From assembly GCA_903879765.1 (NCBI GenBank), contig CAIRMS010000366.1:1-26262 (forward strand): a stretch of DNA of 26,262 nucleotides, written 5' to 3'. Origin of the DNA: an uncultured Flavobacteriales bacterium (GTDB lineage: Bacteria; Bacteroidota; Bacteroidia; Flavobacteriales_D; Crocinitomicaceae). How positions within the stretch are numbered: position 1 is the stretch's first letter; each line of letters begins with the position of its first letter. This document shows positions 1 through 7,144 of this stretch, piece after piece. The notes below the pieces were generated by a model, which was not told the DNA's origin, did not search any database, and saw only the letters and a list, made by a program, of their open reading frames with translations. The position numbers and the translations under genes were made by a program.

Positions 1-687
1 AACCAAACCGAATCCAATTTTGTTAATCGCATCAGCGATGTTGTAAACGATATCCATTGCTGCTTCTCCGTCTTTCGGATCTGCAACGAATGTGATTCCA
101 AATAATCCACCTGGAGTTCCAAGAATATATCCTAGTGGATAGATCGCCCATCCAACTAGTACAAACCAAGCAAGGATTTTTGTTGCTTTCGCAACTTGTG
201 GTCCAGCTGATTGTGCCAATTTAGCTACTTCTCCGAACCAAACAAGGTAAGCGATGTAGAAATAAGCTGCTCCTGAAAGAACACCCCACATTACGCTGTT
301 GTTTTCGTCTAATACCTCACCGATATAACCCGTAACAAGCATCACAAGTGAAGCGAAAATCAATTTCCAAAGTAAGCCGATTTTTGCACCTGCTTTTTTG
401 GTAATTAAATAAAACTCAACACACATTAATGGCACTGTTAAGATCCAGTCAACATAACGGAAGAATGTTGGTGAATCTCCTGTCTCTAGGTTGTACCCTC
501 TCATGTAGTAGTAATGTACTGCTGCAATGAAGGTAATTAATCCAGAGACTAATACCGATGTTCTCCATTTTTGAGGCGTGTTGTTTAACTCAAAAAAGAA
601 AAATACTGATGCGGCCATCATAGCCATGGTTCCGATAAAAAACGTAAACGCTACGTAATTATCACTTGCAATCTTTAAATGTTCCAT
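1..687 (-). CDS. Proton-pumping rhodopsin (proteorhodopsin/xanthorhodopsin type), C-terminus beyond window
   Basis: Light-driven retinal protein of the inner membrane, predicted to pump protons outward. I read 229 codons from the ATG at 687; the frame is open at base 1, so only the last part of helix G and the tail are missing. Visible motifs: His58 in helix B, the helix C stretch RYVDWILTVPLMCVEF with Asp80 (acceptor), Thr84 and Glu91 (donor), i.e. a DTE proton-pump signature, and Asp219 plus the retinal Schiff-base Lys223 in helix G. Met88 sits at the spectral-tuning site (Leu105 of green proteorhodopsin), which suggests green absorption. In helix E the run MWGVLSG places Gly135 at the position of bacteriorhodopsin Trp138 and xanthorhodopsin Gly156, the small residue that opens the antenna-carotenoid fenestration (my hand alignment). 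The gene lies 129 bp downstream of the retinal-forming fusion gene on the same strand. Confidence 0.95.
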   Translation of the reverse strand, partial: MEHLKIASDNYVAFTFFIGTMAMMAASVFFFFELNNTPQKWRTSVLVSGLITFIAAVHYYYMRGYNLETGDSPTFFRYVDWILTVPLMCVEFYLITKKAGAKIGLLWKLIFASLVMLVTGYIGEVLDENNSVMWGVLSGAAYFYIAYLVWFGEVAKLAQSAGPQVAKATKILAWFVLVGWAIYPLGYILGTPGGLFGITFVADPKDGEAAMDIVYNIADAINKIGFGLV

Positions 688-750
688 AGTAAATAGTTTA
701 AGTTTGTCCTACTCTTAAGGATTTTCGGTTTCTCCATTTATCAAATGTTG

Positions 751-764
751 GTTGGAACTCCAAC
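751..764 (-). promoter_or_regulatory. Short inverted repeat in the rhodopsin leader region
   Basis: Perfect 6-bp arms GTTGGA/TCCAAC separated by 2 bp, about 65 bp upstream of the rhodopsin start in the 129-bp gap after the crtY-blh fusion gene. An imperfect -7-like element (TATATTG on the minus strand, about 776-782) lies just upstream of it, so the repeat could be an operator near the start of a separate rhodopsin transcript or a small mRNA hairpin. A regulatory role is inference only. Confidence 0.25.
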
Positions 765-816
765 GAATTGAATAACAATATACTACAATTTTTGTTTAAG
801 TAAAAACAAATAATGT

Positions 817-2832
817 TCAACAAATTATTTTTTTATAAAACTTATGCATCCATATAATATGTGGAAAACTAATACAGGAAAGGAAAACAAAGAATATCGA
901 GGCCATTTGAAAATTATTTTTCAACAAAAAATAATTTTCATTCAACCAATATGAAATGACTAAAATTCCGATTGCGCCCAGATTAAATGGCAAAGATTTT
1001 AGGTATAACGTTTGACTATTTGTTTTAAGACCATTTTTTAAATGGCGCCATCCATTTAAACTATGCTGTCCAATAAAGTACAAACTAAAAGCACTTAACA
1101 ACGGGAGGGACAAACCAACGTATAACATGCAAACTGTTAAGAAAAAAGCTCCTTTCCGTTCAAGGATGCTCCAAATAAACGAAAAAACCATTAACATTTG
1201 AGAAATGAAGACAGCATGTTTATCCGTAAATGGTAATTCATAGGTACGCAGACTCGAAAGTATTTTATTGGTTTCAGTCTGATGTCCAATTAATAATATT
1301 CCAAATAAAAGGGTTCCCCAAAGGATATTTTTCCATGTGTGTTGCTTGTTTGGGATCCATTCTTTAAAATCACATTGTCCAAAATGCCATATAGAATAAG
1401 CTAAAAAGAAAAGCAATGCGGTATCCGCAGAAAGAGACCAAAGAAGGAGAAAGATAAACGATACTCCAAGATACTTCAAGATAAAACTAAGTGTCACTCC
1501 TTTTACGTTCACTCCGCTCTCCAATAAATGATCCACTGCTCCATGTGGAAGTCCGACAGCTAGAAATCCAACAGAAAAAAGAACGAGTTGGATGGCAAAA
1601 GAATAAGATGCAGCGAATGTTTGAATCAACAACAAAACGACAGCTAAGCTTAAGATACAAAATGGAGCAATTAATCCTTTAAACGAAATACTTACCTCTG
1701 TTCTTAGAACCCGCAAAAAGGGACGAAACGGAAGTGTCAACAAAATGCGTATGTCTTGAAAAATGCTTGTTTTCCCTTCGAGAAAACGAAATACGGAGAA
1801 TACGTTGTTCTTTTTAAAGAGAACCGTGAAAATTTGTTTGCCTAGCATCGGTCGATGTAAGAGAATCAAAAGCAATAAGCGATCATAGAATTGAAATCGT
1901 TTCGGCTCCACCAAAATGGATGAAATCTTTTTTTTAGCCTCAATTCGCCCGGCGATGTGTTCGGCACCTTGAAACATTTTTTTGAATGCGTAACCCGTAC
2001 TTGGTTTAATGGCTCCAGATCTTCCACCAATTGGAATGACCCCTTCTATTTTTTCATGAATGATTTTCGACGTGGACATCGGAATTGTCCCTTTTTCTGT
2101 TTCTAAAACAGTGTATGCACCAAAGCGTTTTTGAATGTACGCCTCTAAAATTGGATGTGCTTTATCTGAAGTTATAGGTTCGATTCCAAAACGCGTGACC
2201 TCTACAAGAATTCGGTTATGAGGTAAGGGTAGGACATACATAAACTGTGTAAAGCCATCCTGTGGAATATCAAAATCCATTAAATCAACACAATCTGCCT
2301 CTTTGTATGGTTTACTTGGCGAAATAACGTACCCAATAAAGGTTTGCCATAACACTGCTTCATTTTTTTCAGGGATAGCAAATGTTGGTGGTCTGCTATC
2401 AAAGATAGTCTCGGCATAAAAATTTCCATTTTCGGTTTTCACCTGAACGCCATTTTCTGTCCTAACTAAACTTTTAACTGAGGTATAAATTCGTGCTAAT
2501 TGATGTTGTTCAATGATTCTTCGACATTGGTCATACATTGAAATGCTTGAAATATGCACGTATCGACTATTTTCGAGTGTCTCTGGCTCTTGCCGATTGA
2601 CACTTATCTTGGACCAAGTTTGCGAGAAAAGATGCTGGCAATCCTTGGCGATAGTAGCATCCATTGATGTCCAAAAACAATACGTTTTATCGTTTTTACT
2701 TTTATCATCTGCATCAATCAGCGCAATCTTTTTATTGGTCAATAAGCCACGGGACTCTAAACTACGTAGCAAAAGAGTTGCTGAAGCACCTGCACCAATG
2801 AAAATGTAGTCGAAATAGCCGTTTTTATCCAA
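817..2832 (-). CDS. Fusion: lycopene beta-cyclase (CrtY) + Brp/Blh-type beta-carotene 15,15'-dioxygenase
   Basis: 671 aa. Residues 1 to about 380 form a lycopene cyclase: FAD-binding motif FIGAGASATLL at 11-21, the family stretch GGRSGAIKPSTGYAF at 269-283, and the usual CrtY ending (FLEGKTSIFQDI, LPFRPFLRVL) near 350-376. Residues from about 385 to 671 form a polytopic Brp/Blh protein with GLPHGAVDH at 427-435, WHFGQCD at 482-488, GQHSLNGWRH at 588-597 and PHIIWMH at 657-663, whose histidines are the likely iron ligands. Both halves have full family length, so this is a two-domain enzyme and not a truncation. Expected chemistry: lycopene to beta-carotene, then cleavage to two retinals at the membrane, supplying the rhodopsin encoded next. 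The start is TTG at 2830-2832: an in-frame TAA lies 24 bases upstream, and the next ATG (Met57) would remove the FAD motif. Upstream carotenoid genes (crtE, crtB, crtI) are not in the window. Confidence 0.93.
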   Translation of the reverse strand: MDKNGYFDYIFIGAGASATLLLRSLESRGLLTNKKIALIDADDKSKNDKTYCFWTSMDATIAKDCQHLFSQTWSKISVNRQEPETLENSRYVHISSISMYDQCRRIIEQHQLARIYTSVKSLVRTENGVQVKTENGNFYAETIFDSRPPTFAIPEKNEAVLWQTFIGYVISPSKPYKEADCVDLMDFDIPQDGFTQFMYVLPLPHNRILVEVTRFGIEPITSDKAHPILEAYIQKRFGAYTVLETEKGTIPMSTSKIIHEKIEGVIPIGGRSGAIKPSTGYAFKKMFQGAEHIAGRIEAKKKISSILVEPKRFQFYDRLLLLILLHRPMLGKQIFTVLFKKNNVFSVFRFLEGKTSIFQDIRILLTLPFRPFLRVLRTEVSISFKGLIAPFCILSLAVVLLLIQTFAASYSFAIQLVLFSVGFLAVGLPHGAVDHLLESGVNVKGVTLSFILKYLGVSFIFLLLWSLSADTALLFFLAYSIWHFGQCDFKEWIPNKQHTWKNILWGTLLFGILLIGHQTETNKILSSLRTYELPFTDKHAVFISQMLMVFSFIWSILERKGAFFLTVCMLYVGLSLPLLSAFSLYFIGQHSLNGWRHLKNGLKTNSQTLYLKSLPFNLGAIGILVISYWLNENYFLLKNNFQMASIFFVFLSCISFPHIIWMHKFYKKIIC

Positions 2833-2915
2833 TCGAAAAATATATTTTATTGATTAACAACAAATTGTACTTGCGAAATGTTCACGTGATCTTGAGTTTT
2901 ACATGGTATCTTGAA

Positions 2916-3752
2916 TCAATCAATGCTTTGTGTAAATACGCTTCTGCGGCTTATCCATAAAATGAAAACGGCCACCATTGCTCCAAGAATGATGGTAATA
3001 ATCCGCTCCCATCCATCTAATGAAAATGATATTCTTGTTAAAAACGTTGCTAAAACATACCCTGAATTCCGAATCACCAAAATCGTGTTTTTCATATGAC
3101 GAGCGCTACTTAAAAGAAGCAATACATCCACAAATGTTAACAAGGTAAAGAACTCCGTATAAAAAATATGAGATGGATCACCAAGTGATACTTTATTTGT
3201 AGAAAATTGGATTAGGTCCCCTATCCACGTAGAAAAAGAAAAAATGGATAGTCCAAAAAACACAATCATTAGAAAAATGGCAAGACTCTCCTTCAAATTA
3301 ATGAATTGTTTACTCATCTCATATTTGATCTCTCCGCGTTTGGCGTCCAGATGATAAAAAAGCCAAACAAGTACAAGTATGACAATGAATCCACTTAAGT
3401 CCTTAACCAATTCACTGTTTAAAAGCGAAGTATGACCCTCTGTTAAATGCCCGGTATCTTTAAAACAGTTTCGCAGTAAAATAAGTGCCATTATTTCCAA
3501 TTGTTTGGCGACACTTTTCGTGTAACTAATGCGCAAATAATAGATCAATAAATAGACTTCGTAGACCAATAATGAACTAAACGGTGAAAAAAGTGCAGAA
3601 AAAGGATTGCCAAACAAGTTTTCAGGAAAGTACTGAATACTTAATAAGCCTATTTTTATTGCGAAAATCAACACAACATGTATAATGAAAGCAGTAATAC
3701 CGAAGTACAAAGTAATGCGTTCGATGCGTGATTTAAAGAATTCAGTGAACAT
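2916..3752 (-). CDS. Polytopic membrane protein of unknown function
   Basis: I do not recognise this family. The 278-aa product has about six hydrophobic segments, near residues 13-37, 51-73, 118-135, 156-178, 198-216 and 250-268. A charged stretch (about 137-155, DAKRGEIKYEMSKQF) lies between the third and fourth. An amphipathic segment with several basic residues (about 74-97) follows the second helix. There is no signal peptide, cofactor motif or obvious active site. It ends 83 bp upstream of the crtY-blh fusion on the same strand with no terminator visible between, so co-transcription with the retinal/rhodopsin genes is plausible. A transporter, sensor or accessory role in phototrophy would all be guesses. 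Confidence 0.7.
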   Translation of the reverse strand: MFTEFFKSRIERITLYFGITAFIIHVVLIFAIKIGLLSIQYFPENLFGNPFSALFSPFSSLLVYEVYLLIYYLRISYTKSVAKQLEIMALILLRNCFKDTGHLTEGHTSLLNSELVKDLSGFIVILVLVWLFYHLDAKRGEIKYEMSKQFINLKESLAIFLMIVFFGLSIFSFSTWIGDLIQFSTNKVSLGDPSHIFYTEFFTLLTFVDVLLLLSSARHMKNTILVIRNSGYVLATFLTRISFSLDGWERIITIILGAMVAVFILWISRRSVFTQSID

Positions 3753-3962
3753 ATATCAAAATTTTAATTCTCTGAATATAAGTATTTTAATCCGTGAATA
3801 GACCTCTAAAAGAACATTCGTGCTCCTTAGATGAAGAAGTGTGGTTTTTCGCCTATAATTTATAACTATTGTTTTTCCAATACAGCGTAATATTTATTAT
3901 CTAGATTTGATTCTAATTAATTTTACATTGTCTTTCGATAGTTTCAATAAGTATCCTAGTTA

Positions 3963-4088
3963 TCAATTATCTTTTTTGAAATCAGGCACTTTTGTGACAT
4001 CTTTGTTAGATCTGATTGTGGAAAGACCAAAACCTATTCCAAATATCAATGTGATGATACCTGCAAAATATGGTAGAAACTCAGACAT
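3963..4088 (-). CDS. Small single-span membrane protein (41 aa)
   Basis: A 41-residue reading frame: ATG at 4088, TGA at 3963-3965. It begins MSEFLPYFAG, has one hydrophobic segment (about residues 5-22), then a charged tail ending DFKKDN. Its start overlaps the end of the preceding 61-aa gene (shared ATGTCTGA), the layout expected of translationally coupled genes. The coupling and the clean one-helix design favour a real gene. Function unknown. A weak overlapping frame on the opposite strand (about 3907-4107) looks like the antisense shadow. Confidence 0.6.
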   Translation of the reverse strand: MSEFLPYFAGIITLIFGIGFGLSTIRSNKDVTKVPDFKKDN

Positions 4089-4266
4089 TTTTCGATGGAT
4101 TAATTAATCTAAAGAAAATGGCAAATGCCATGATACTTGGAACCCATAATCCAACGAATGTCGCATCTTGCTTTTCACCGGAAAAGAAAAGTATTTCGGA
4201 ATAAATGAGAGAGAGAATGGCTGCCGTTAAAAATAATTTATCAGCTATTGTTGCTTTTTTGAACAT
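4081..4266 (-). CDS. Small two-span membrane protein (61 aa)
   Basis: The product starts MFKKATIADKLFLTAAIL and has two hydrophobic segments (about residues 10-28 and 38-55) joined by a short polar loop with GEKQD. No family recognised. The last codons overlap the start of the 41-aa gene, so the two probably form one operon and could form a membrane pair. A TACTTTTG element (minus strand, 4356-4363) matches the Bacteroidota -7 consensus about 90 bp upstream, but no well-spaced -33 TTG accompanies it. Confidence 0.6.
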   Translation of the reverse strand: MFKKATIADKLFLTAAILSLIYSEILFFSGEKQDATFVGLWVPSIMAFAIFFRLINPSKNV

Positions 4267-4452
4267 TGGATTTCTTGTAAGGTAGGTATTAATATCCGAG
4301 AAGATCCTTTTAATTCCATTTAACTGTGGATAATGTACATTTATCCTCTTCTGAACAAAAGTAATGTGGCGATTTTCAAGGATACTTATTAAAAGTCACT
4401 TAGAATTGAAAAGCGTAAAACTATTCTAGCAGGTAAAACCTGACGTTAAATA

Positions 4453-5091
4453 TTAGTTTTTCAGGTCAATTGGAAATACTGTGGACTTCGATGAATTCCA
4501 AATAATCAATTGATTGTTTTTTAAAATGAGACTATCACAATAAGGCATTTCCGACTTATTCGAAGGGATTTTCCAATCCACAAATTGTTTTTTATTGGTC
4601 TCTAAATTTTCAATCGCAAATTGAATTTTTTCGTTGCCAAAAATACGTTCTGAAAAAACCACTTGATTTCTCCCTTTATCCGAAGTTAAAATACCTTTAA
4701 CGAAATACTTAAAGGGTTCTGCACCTCGTTTTACAGGAATTATCAAACTAGATGAAAATGGACCCGACCACCACGTCGTTATGCAGATGTATTTACTATT
4801 CATCCACTCAAATTCTGGCGTTTTTGCTGAAATATGTTCTTTATCGAAATCGATGGAGTCTTTCAGACCAAATCGATTTACAAGCATCGAAAAATGTTCG
4901 GCGGAATTGATGATGGTAACGCTAATCCATTTTTTATTGACTAATTCATAACTAAAAGTTGAATCATTAATCGTTCGAGTGATCGGATCTTGCTGTTCAG
5001 AAACTTGAACTTTTTTCTTCGTTTTTAACAGTTCCGTTTGACAACTTGCCACCAGTATTAAAAGACTTAAAATGAACGCTATTTTTCTCAT
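4453..5091 (-). CDS. Putative lipoprotein of unknown function
   Basis: 212 aa with a type II signal peptide: MRKIAFILSLLILVASC, the lipobox cysteine being Cys17. The mature part is polar, with many Trp, Ser and Lys and no recognisable catalytic motif. The pattern (FEWMNSKYICITTWWSGPFSS, then a strand-rich C-terminus) suggests a beta-rich envelope protein. It begins 3 bp after the DUF2200 gene ends, so it is probably the last gene of the 6097-4453 operon. Export and lipidation are well supported; function is unknown. Confidence 0.8.
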   Translation of the reverse strand: MRKIAFILSLLILVASCQTELLKTKKKVQVSEQQDPITRTINDSTFSYELVNKKWISVTIINSAEHFSMLVNRFGLKDSIDFDKEHISAKTPEFEWMNSKYICITTWWSGPFSSSLIIPVKRGAEPFKYFVKGILTSDKGRNQVVFSERIFGNEKIQFAIENLETNKKQFVDWKIPSNKSEMPYCDSLILKNNQLIIWNSSKSTVFPIDLKN

Positions 5092-5094
5092 CGT

Positions 5095-5460
5095 TTAAGC
5101 TTTACGTAAGATTTTATCCAAAGATTTTCCATTGGCTAACTCATCTACCAATTTATCCAAGTAACGTACTTTTTGCGTTAAGGGATTTAATAATTCTTCC
5201 ACACGATAGCCACAAATTGTGCCAGTAATTAGGTGTGCATTGGGATGAAGCGTTGCACGTTCGAAAAATGTTTCAAATGTCACATTTTCTGCTACAAGTT
5301 CATTCAGTGTATCCTCATCAAAACCAGTGAGCCATTCAATCACTTGCAACAACTCCACTTTTGTTTTCCCTTTTCGTTCCACTTTATTGATGTAATGCGG
5401 ATAAACAGAGGCAAAGGTCATCTTGACAAATTTCTCATTGTGTTCTGGTGTGGTTGTCAT
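5095..5460 (-). CDS. DUF2200 family protein
   Basis: 121 aa matching the DUF2200 family from memory. Family signatures are FASVYPHYINKVERKGKTK at 16-34, VIEWLTGFD near 40-48, ITGTICGYRVEELLNPL in the middle and VRYLDKLVDELANGKSLDKIL at the end. The length is that of the whole family. It is a small soluble cytosolic protein; the biochemical role of DUF2200 is unknown to me. Its ATG overlaps the stop of the upstream membrane-protein gene by 4 nt (ATGA), indicating coupled translation. Confidence 0.9.
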   Translation of the reverse strand: MTTTPEHNEKFVKMTFASVYPHYINKVERKGKTKVELLQVIEWLTGFDEDTLNELVAENVTFETFFERATLHPNAHLITGTICGYRVEELLNPLTQKVRYLDKLVDELANGKSLDKILRKA

Positions 5461-5918
5461 TTTCTCGCTTTTTGTACTTGTCCCATTAAAACTTCAAAAA
5501 AGAAAACGATGAAAGCGGAGAACCAGAGGTAAAATCCGAGGCCTCTTCCTGTGATTTCAGAAGTTGCACCGGACTCACTCGTTAAAATGCTAGGAAGCAT
5601 GATAAAAACAGATGCTAAAATGATCGGGGTTATCGATAACAGCAAGGCTAATTTCTGTTGTTGCACCGTGTAAATGATGGTTAGGAAATAAAGTGGATTC
5701 GCCAACCAAATTATAAATGGAATCAAGCCACCTCCAAGGAAACTCATCCACCCTAGAAAAAACAAAATGGAACTATCTGAATAAGCCTTTGGATTCTCCT
5801 GGCGATCAATATAAAAAGCATCTTGGCTTAAGGAGAAAATCAATAAACACAAACTAATGCAAATACATGCTTTCGTTAACCATGATAATTGTCTGAATTG
5901 AGCATAGAATTTCTTCAT
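5457..5918 (-). CDS. Membrane protein of unknown function (153 aa)
   Basis: Four hydrophobic segments, near residues 15-32, 51-72, 88-112 and 128-146. The short cytosolic N-terminus has MKKFYAQFRQLSW and the end is basic (QVQKARK). No known domain recognised. It sits 20 bp after the YqaE/Pmp3 gene and overlaps the DUF2200 gene by 4 nt, so it belongs to a small operon of envelope proteins. Confidence 0.75.
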   Translation of the reverse strand: MKKFYAQFRQLSWLTKACICISLCLLIFSLSQDAFYIDRQENPKAYSDSSILFFLGWMSFLGGGLIPFIIWLANPLYFLTIIYTVQQQKLALLLSITPIILASVFIMLPSILTSESGATSEITGRGLGFYLWFSAFIVFFFEVLMGQVQKARK

Positions 5919-5938
5919 CTTTTATATCAGTTTCGAAT

Positions 5939-6097
5939 TCAAGATTCTTTTTTCGAACAGATAATCAAACTGGCAATGACACCAGGAATCCAACCCATTA
6001 TGGTCAATAAAAATACGATTAAAAAAGAACCACAACCTTTATCAACAACGGATAACGGCGGAAAAATGATGCATAAAATTGCGCGAAATAAGGACAT
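5939..6097 (-). CDS. YqaE/Pmp3 family small membrane protein
   Basis: 52 aa read directly from the sequence (ATG at 6097, TGA at 5939-5941). It has the two-helix proteolipid signature of the YqaE/Pmp3 (UPF0057) family: an N-terminal helix RAILCIIFPPLSVV, a short loop with a GCG motif (21-23), then a second helix with MGWIPGVIASLII. The PPL in helix one and the G-x-x-P-G in helix two are family hallmarks. Members are plasma-membrane peptides often linked to salt, cold or pH stress. It is first in the operon that continues through 5457-5918, DUF2200 and the lipoprotein. Confidence 0.9.
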   Translation of the reverse strand: MSLFRAILCIIFPPLSVVDKGCGSFLIVFLLTIMGWIPGVIASLIICSKKES

Positions 6098-6138
6098 AGT
6101 AAAAAAGAATAAAATTAACAGATTCCGTTAAATTATAA

Positions 6139-6462
6139 TCAATCCACAAAAATTTCACGAATCACTTGCTTACACGATTTGATTTCTGGTTCTGATAAAA
6201 ATCCAAATTTTTTAATAATACGAGCCTTGTCAATCGTCCGTATTTGATCCATGACAACCCATCCAATTTGATTGTTATGTTGAATCTGTATTCTAGTGGG
6301 ATAACCCTTACTTGTCGTGGATAACGGTGCAATGGTAATCGTACGTAAATGATCATTCATTTCGTTTGGTGAAATGATGACACATGGTCTCGTTTTTTGA
6401 ATCTCACTACCAACGGTTGGACCCAACTGCACCAAAACTACTTGGTATTGATTCAATTCCAT
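6139..6462 (-). CDS. mazF: MazF/PemK-type endoribonuclease toxin
   Basis: 107 aa, full length for MazF. Family motifs: the basic loop with KTRPCVIISPNEMN (24-37), TITIAPLSTT (42-51) and WVVMDQIRTID (68-78). MazF toxins cut single-stranded mRNA at short sequences and are neutralised by the partner antitoxin. Its start lies 10 nt inside the 3' end of the mazE-like gene, so the pair is translationally coupled with the antitoxin first, as usual. The family assignment is firm; the cleavage specificity cannot be read from sequence. Confidence 0.95.
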   Translation of the reverse strand: MELNQYQVVLVQLGPTVGSEIQKTRPCVIISPNEMNDHLRTITIAPLSTTSKGYPTRIQIQHNNQIGWVVMDQIRTIDKARIIKKFGFLSEPEIKSCKQVIREIFVD

Positions 6463-6707
6463 TCGTCAAAATTTTCATCGTCAAATACGTCATCTATTAA
6501 CAATTGATCGTCACCTGAAGCATGCATTTCTTGAAATGCCTCACTCCAACCTTTTCGAGGTTCCTTGAATGGACGCAAAACAATATGGTCATTTTCTAAA
6601 ATCATTTCTAATTTTTCCTTGATTTGATATTTGTCTAATACGGTTTTCGATAATCGTAAACCTTTAGAATTTCCTATTTGAATGATTGACACTTCCATTA
6701 CGTACAT
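6453..6707 (-). CDS. mazE: MazE/AbrB-type antitoxin
   Basis: 84 aa. The N-terminal half is an AbrB/MazE swapped-hairpin DNA-binding fold (SIIQIGNSKGLRLSKTVLDKY). The acidic C-terminus (EMHASGDDQLLIDDVFDDENFDEW) is the likely toxin-wrapping segment. Two starts are possible: ATG at 6707, or ATG at 6698, where the family usually begins (MEVSIIQIG). The inferred transcription start near 6714 would leave a very short leader for the first. Autorepression is likely because a perfect palindrome lies at the promoter. Confidence 0.93.
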   Translation of the reverse strand: MYVMEVSIIQIGNSKGLRLSKTVLDKYQIKEKLEMILENDHIVLRPFKEPRKGWSEAFQEMHASGDDQLLIDDVFDDENFDEWN

Positions 6708-6710
6708 TTA

Positions 6711-6749
6711 TGTAATTACAAAGTTATTACATTTATGCGGTAATGTCAA
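6711..6749 (-). promoter_or_regulatory. mazEF promoter and operator
   Basis: On the minus strand a -33 TTG (6747-6749) is followed after 20 nt by TAACTTTG (6719-6726), an exact match to the Bacteroidota -7 consensus TAnnTTTG. The perfect 10-bp palindrome TGTAATTACA (6711-6720) overlaps the downstream edge of the -7 element and covers the expected transcription start. This is where a MazE-MazF autorepressor would bind. Promoter call strong; operator function inferred. Confidence 0.75.
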
Positions 6750-6776
6750 AAAAGCGACCCGAAAGTCGCTTTTTTT
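6748..6776 (-). terminator. Intrinsic terminator after the ssb operon (bidirectional in form)
   Basis: Hairpin with 11-bp arms AAAAAAGCGAC/GTCGCTTTTTT and loop CCGAAA, located 21 bp after the last ssb gene. An A-tract on one side and a T-tract on the other mean it could work in either direction. It also insulates mazEF from read-through; its edge touches the -33 TTG of the mazEF promoter. Confidence 0.85.
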
Positions 6777-6797
6777 CTCGTGCATGTTTGGTTAATA

Positions 6798-7124
6798 TTA
6801 CAAGCCGATGATTTGACGAACCTCCACTTCCTTTAAACTGCGTTGTTTGCCGTCGTGGCTTAAGTAGGTGCGTTGTACCATACGACCATGGATGGCGACT
6901 TTTTTTCCCTTCTCTCCATATTTCTCAATAAACTGAGCCATATTTCCCCATGCAAAAAGTCGATGCCATTCCACAGTCGCAGTGTACCTTCCATTGTTCT
7001 TTCGTAAACTTTTGGGAGTAGCAAGTTGAAAACGTGCTACCCGTTGACCGTTGTCAAATTCTGTGATTTTTGTTTGACTCCCAATATTACCAATGAGGGT
7101 CACATAATTACGTATCGGATTCAT
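6798..7124 (-). CDS. ssb: Short single-stranded DNA-binding protein (OB fold), third of three
   Basis: 108 aa, an SSB-family OB fold: start MNPIRNYVTLIGNIG, then ITEFDNGQRVARFQLAT, VEWHRLFAWGNMAQFIEKY, GKKVAIHGRM and a final strand VEVRQIIGL. SSB binds single-stranded DNA in replication and repair. It ends right after the OB fold, without the acidic tail and terminal DDxPF-type tip that recruits partners in canonical bacterial SSB. It follows two paralogues on the same strand with a 20-bp gap and is closed by the hairpin at 6748-6776. A major chromosomal SSB may exist elsewhere. Confidence 0.9.
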   Translation of the reverse strand: MNPIRNYVTLIGNIGSQTKITEFDNGQRVARFQLATPKSLRKNNGRYTATVEWHRLFAWGNMAQFIEKYGEKGKKVAIHGRMVQRTYLSHDGKQRSLKEVEVRQIIGL

Positions 7125-7144
7125 AAGTTTTGGTTTTAAAGAAA

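Noticed and set aside
3907..4107. Plus-strand frame of 66 codons over the small membrane genes
   Set aside because: It is antisense to the coupled 61-aa and 41-aa genes; its product has no signal or family features, while the minus-strand pair has proper helices and stop-start overlap.
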